Source: Synechococcales cyanobacterium PMM_0085
Lineage (GTDB): Bacteria; Cyanobacteriota; Cyanobacteriia; Elainellales; Elainellaceae
Assembly: GCA_949127705.1 (NCBI GenBank)
Contig: CASBQJ010000071.1
Span: forward strand, 1 to 5,902
Reading direction: 5' to 3'
DNA: 5,902 bases
The first letter of the stretch is position 1, and every line of letters begins with the position of its first letter. The notes under the pieces were generated by a model. The model was given only the letters and a program-made list of their open reading frames with translations, did no database searches and was not told where the DNA came from. Position numbers and translations under genes: made by a program. Positions 5,249-5,902 of this stretch are shown here, piece by piece.

Positions 5249-5364
5249 CTGCAATCAACCCTGATTTCATCGTGGGCTGGCGATCGCCATTCTCATTAGC
5301 AGCTTTTTGATGATGTTCAATACCGTATTTACAACGCGCGATCGTTGAATGGGTCGCTACATTT

Positions 5365-5685
5365 TCAGCTACCGTCACGCCGATGCACCTGAAACTCTTG
5401 CTCAATCGAAGGCAGATGGAGTTCACCTTGGGCTAGAGCTTCTAACTCAACAATTTTGGCGCGCAACGTTTCGAGGCGACTGGCCAACAGCGCCTTAATC
5501 CCCTCAGTCCCAAGGGCAATGCACTGGTTGCAGGCTTCACCCTGCATAACGCTGTGGCAATCATAGATTACTCCAATCAAGAGTTGGTTGGCTCCGCTGC
5601 GAATGGGCCGCACGGCCTGATCACAAAAAGTGCAAAAAACTGGCGCGCTGCCCCAATAAACGCTTTGCTCCCAAACAATTTTCAC
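5365..5685 (-). CDS. Small four-cysteine (zinc-ribbon-like) protein, unknown function
   Basis: I chose GTG 5685, giving 106 aa (KIVWEQSVYWGSAPVF at the start). GAGG (minus strand, 5694-5697) lies 8 nt upstream, and the longer in-frame reading from ATG 5820 would start inside the terminator hairpin at 5786-5818. The product has CTFC (Cys18, Cys21) and, after a spacer containing Cys43-His44, CNQC (Cys52, Cys55): two CxxC pairs about 30 residues apart, typical of a structural zinc site. A charged helical segment at about 60-86 (GIKALLASRLETLRAKIVELEALA) could form a short coiled coil. No signal peptide or membrane helix is seen. Such proteins often bind nucleic acid or protein partners, but nothing here shows which. 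It converges on the membrane protein gene across 116 bp. Confidence 0.65.
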   Translation of the reverse strand: MKIVWEQSVYWGSAPVFCTFCDQAVRPIRSGANQLLIGVIYDCHSVMQGEACNQCIALGTEGIKALLASRLETLRAKIVELEALAQGELHLPSIEQEFQVHRRDGS

Positions 5686-5785
5686 ACTCGTTTCCTCTGC
5701 ATCTCCTCCTGAGCCTATCTCGATTCGTAGGGCTAAGGACGTTCGCTCGGCTACCAGAAGTTTAGTCGTTTTTGTCAGTAAAGCC

Positions 5786-5818
5786 AAAAAATGCCCTACA
5801 CCAAGCTGGTAGTAGGGC
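5786..5818 (-). terminator. Intrinsic terminator on the minus strand
   Basis: On the minus strand GCCCTAC (5818-5812) pairs with GTAGGGC (5799-5793). An inner ACCA/TGGT pairing (5800-5803 with 5807-5810) extends the stem to 11 bp with a single bulge, and ATTTTTT follows (5792-5786). It would end a leftward transcript entering from the right edge. It could instead act as an attenuator in the leader of the four-cysteine gene. Confidence 0.85.
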
Positions 5819-5825
5819 AAGACAG

Positions 5826-5902
5826 TTAAACGTTAGATATAGTGTGTACGAAAACTGGGGTAGGGGTCTTTCCCCCTGTGCCGATTTCTTCAGTGTCCAT
5901 AA
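5826..5902 (-). CDS. Probable 3' end of a leftward gene entering from the right edge
   Basis: Reading leftward from the window edge, one minus-strand frame stays open for 24 full codons and ends in TAA at 5828-5826, only 7 nt before the strong terminator. Stop followed at once by terminator is the usual end of a gene. The visible tail begins MDTEEIGTGGKTPTP and ends VFVHTISNV; I do not recognise it. The ATG at 5900 need not be the start. A second frame is also open here and runs through the hairpin, so the call is tentative. Confidence 0.35.
   Translation of the reverse strand, partial: MDTEEIGTGGKTPTPVFVHTISNV

Noticed and set aside
4915..5310. 131-codon plus-strand frame overlapping the membrane protein
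   Set aside because: The overlapping frame at 4862 gives clean membrane helices and a family-like start, while this one gives a mixed composition typical of an out-of-frame reading.
5365..5820. Longer form of the four-cysteine protein starting at ATG 5820
   Set aside because: That start lies in a terminator hairpin and the first 45 residues look unrelated to the compact domain; GTG 5685 has a suitably spaced GAGG.
1..5902. CRISPR array, tRNA, rRNA, insertion sequence or phage attachment site
   Set aside because: I saw no regularly spaced repeats, tRNA-like cloverleaf, rRNA segment, transposase or terminal inverted repeats.

Overview
The window looks like chromosomal DNA from a cyanobacterium, probably a filamentous Leptolyngbya-like or related freshwater type. 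I count 15 perfect copies of the cyanobacterial HIP1 octamer GCGATCGC in 5.9 kb. The gene content is also cyanobacterial: a DUF4278 small protein, a probable DUF4090-type small protein, and a glutamine riboswitch of the glnA class.

Layout. (1) Positions 1-1353 hold the 3' part of a sulfotransferase gene. It enters from the left edge and is interrupted by one in-frame TAG at 451-453, after which the same frame stays open for 299 more codons. (2) A small exported protein (1458-1877) overlaps the start of rimM (1858-2403). (3) On the minus strand, convergent with rimM, a YciI-like gene (2927-3199) is followed by smpB (2420-2890). (4) A divergent LigT/2H phosphoesterase gene (3259-3810) reads rightward. 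(5) Positions 3811-4037 are a regulatory leader: a consensus -35, an NtcA box (GTA-N8-TAC) over the -10, a glutamine riboswitch aptamer and a hairpin covering the Shine-Dalgarno. It feeds a 72-aa DUF4278 protein (4038-4256) closed by a strong intrinsic terminator. (6) A conserved cyanobacterial small protein (4449-4742) and a small three-helix membrane protein (4862-5248) follow. (7) On the minus strand are a small four-cysteine, zinc-ribbon-like protein (5365-5685), a strong terminator (5786-5818), and the probable 3' tail of another leftward gene entering from the right edge.

Most genes are housekeeping or orphan: RimM matures the 30S subunit, SmpB works with tmRNA in ribosome rescue, and LigT is an RNA 2H phosphoesterase. 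The most interesting unit is 3871-4313, a self-contained nitrogen-responsive cassette. Its promoter carries an NtcA operator placed for repression, and its mRNA carries a glutamine sensor. The product belongs to the family of PirA, the small PII-interacting regulator of arginine synthesis in Synechocystis. I infer that this gene is a nitrogen-status effector controlled both transcriptionally and by RNA. The second notable item is the amber-interrupted sulfotransferase.
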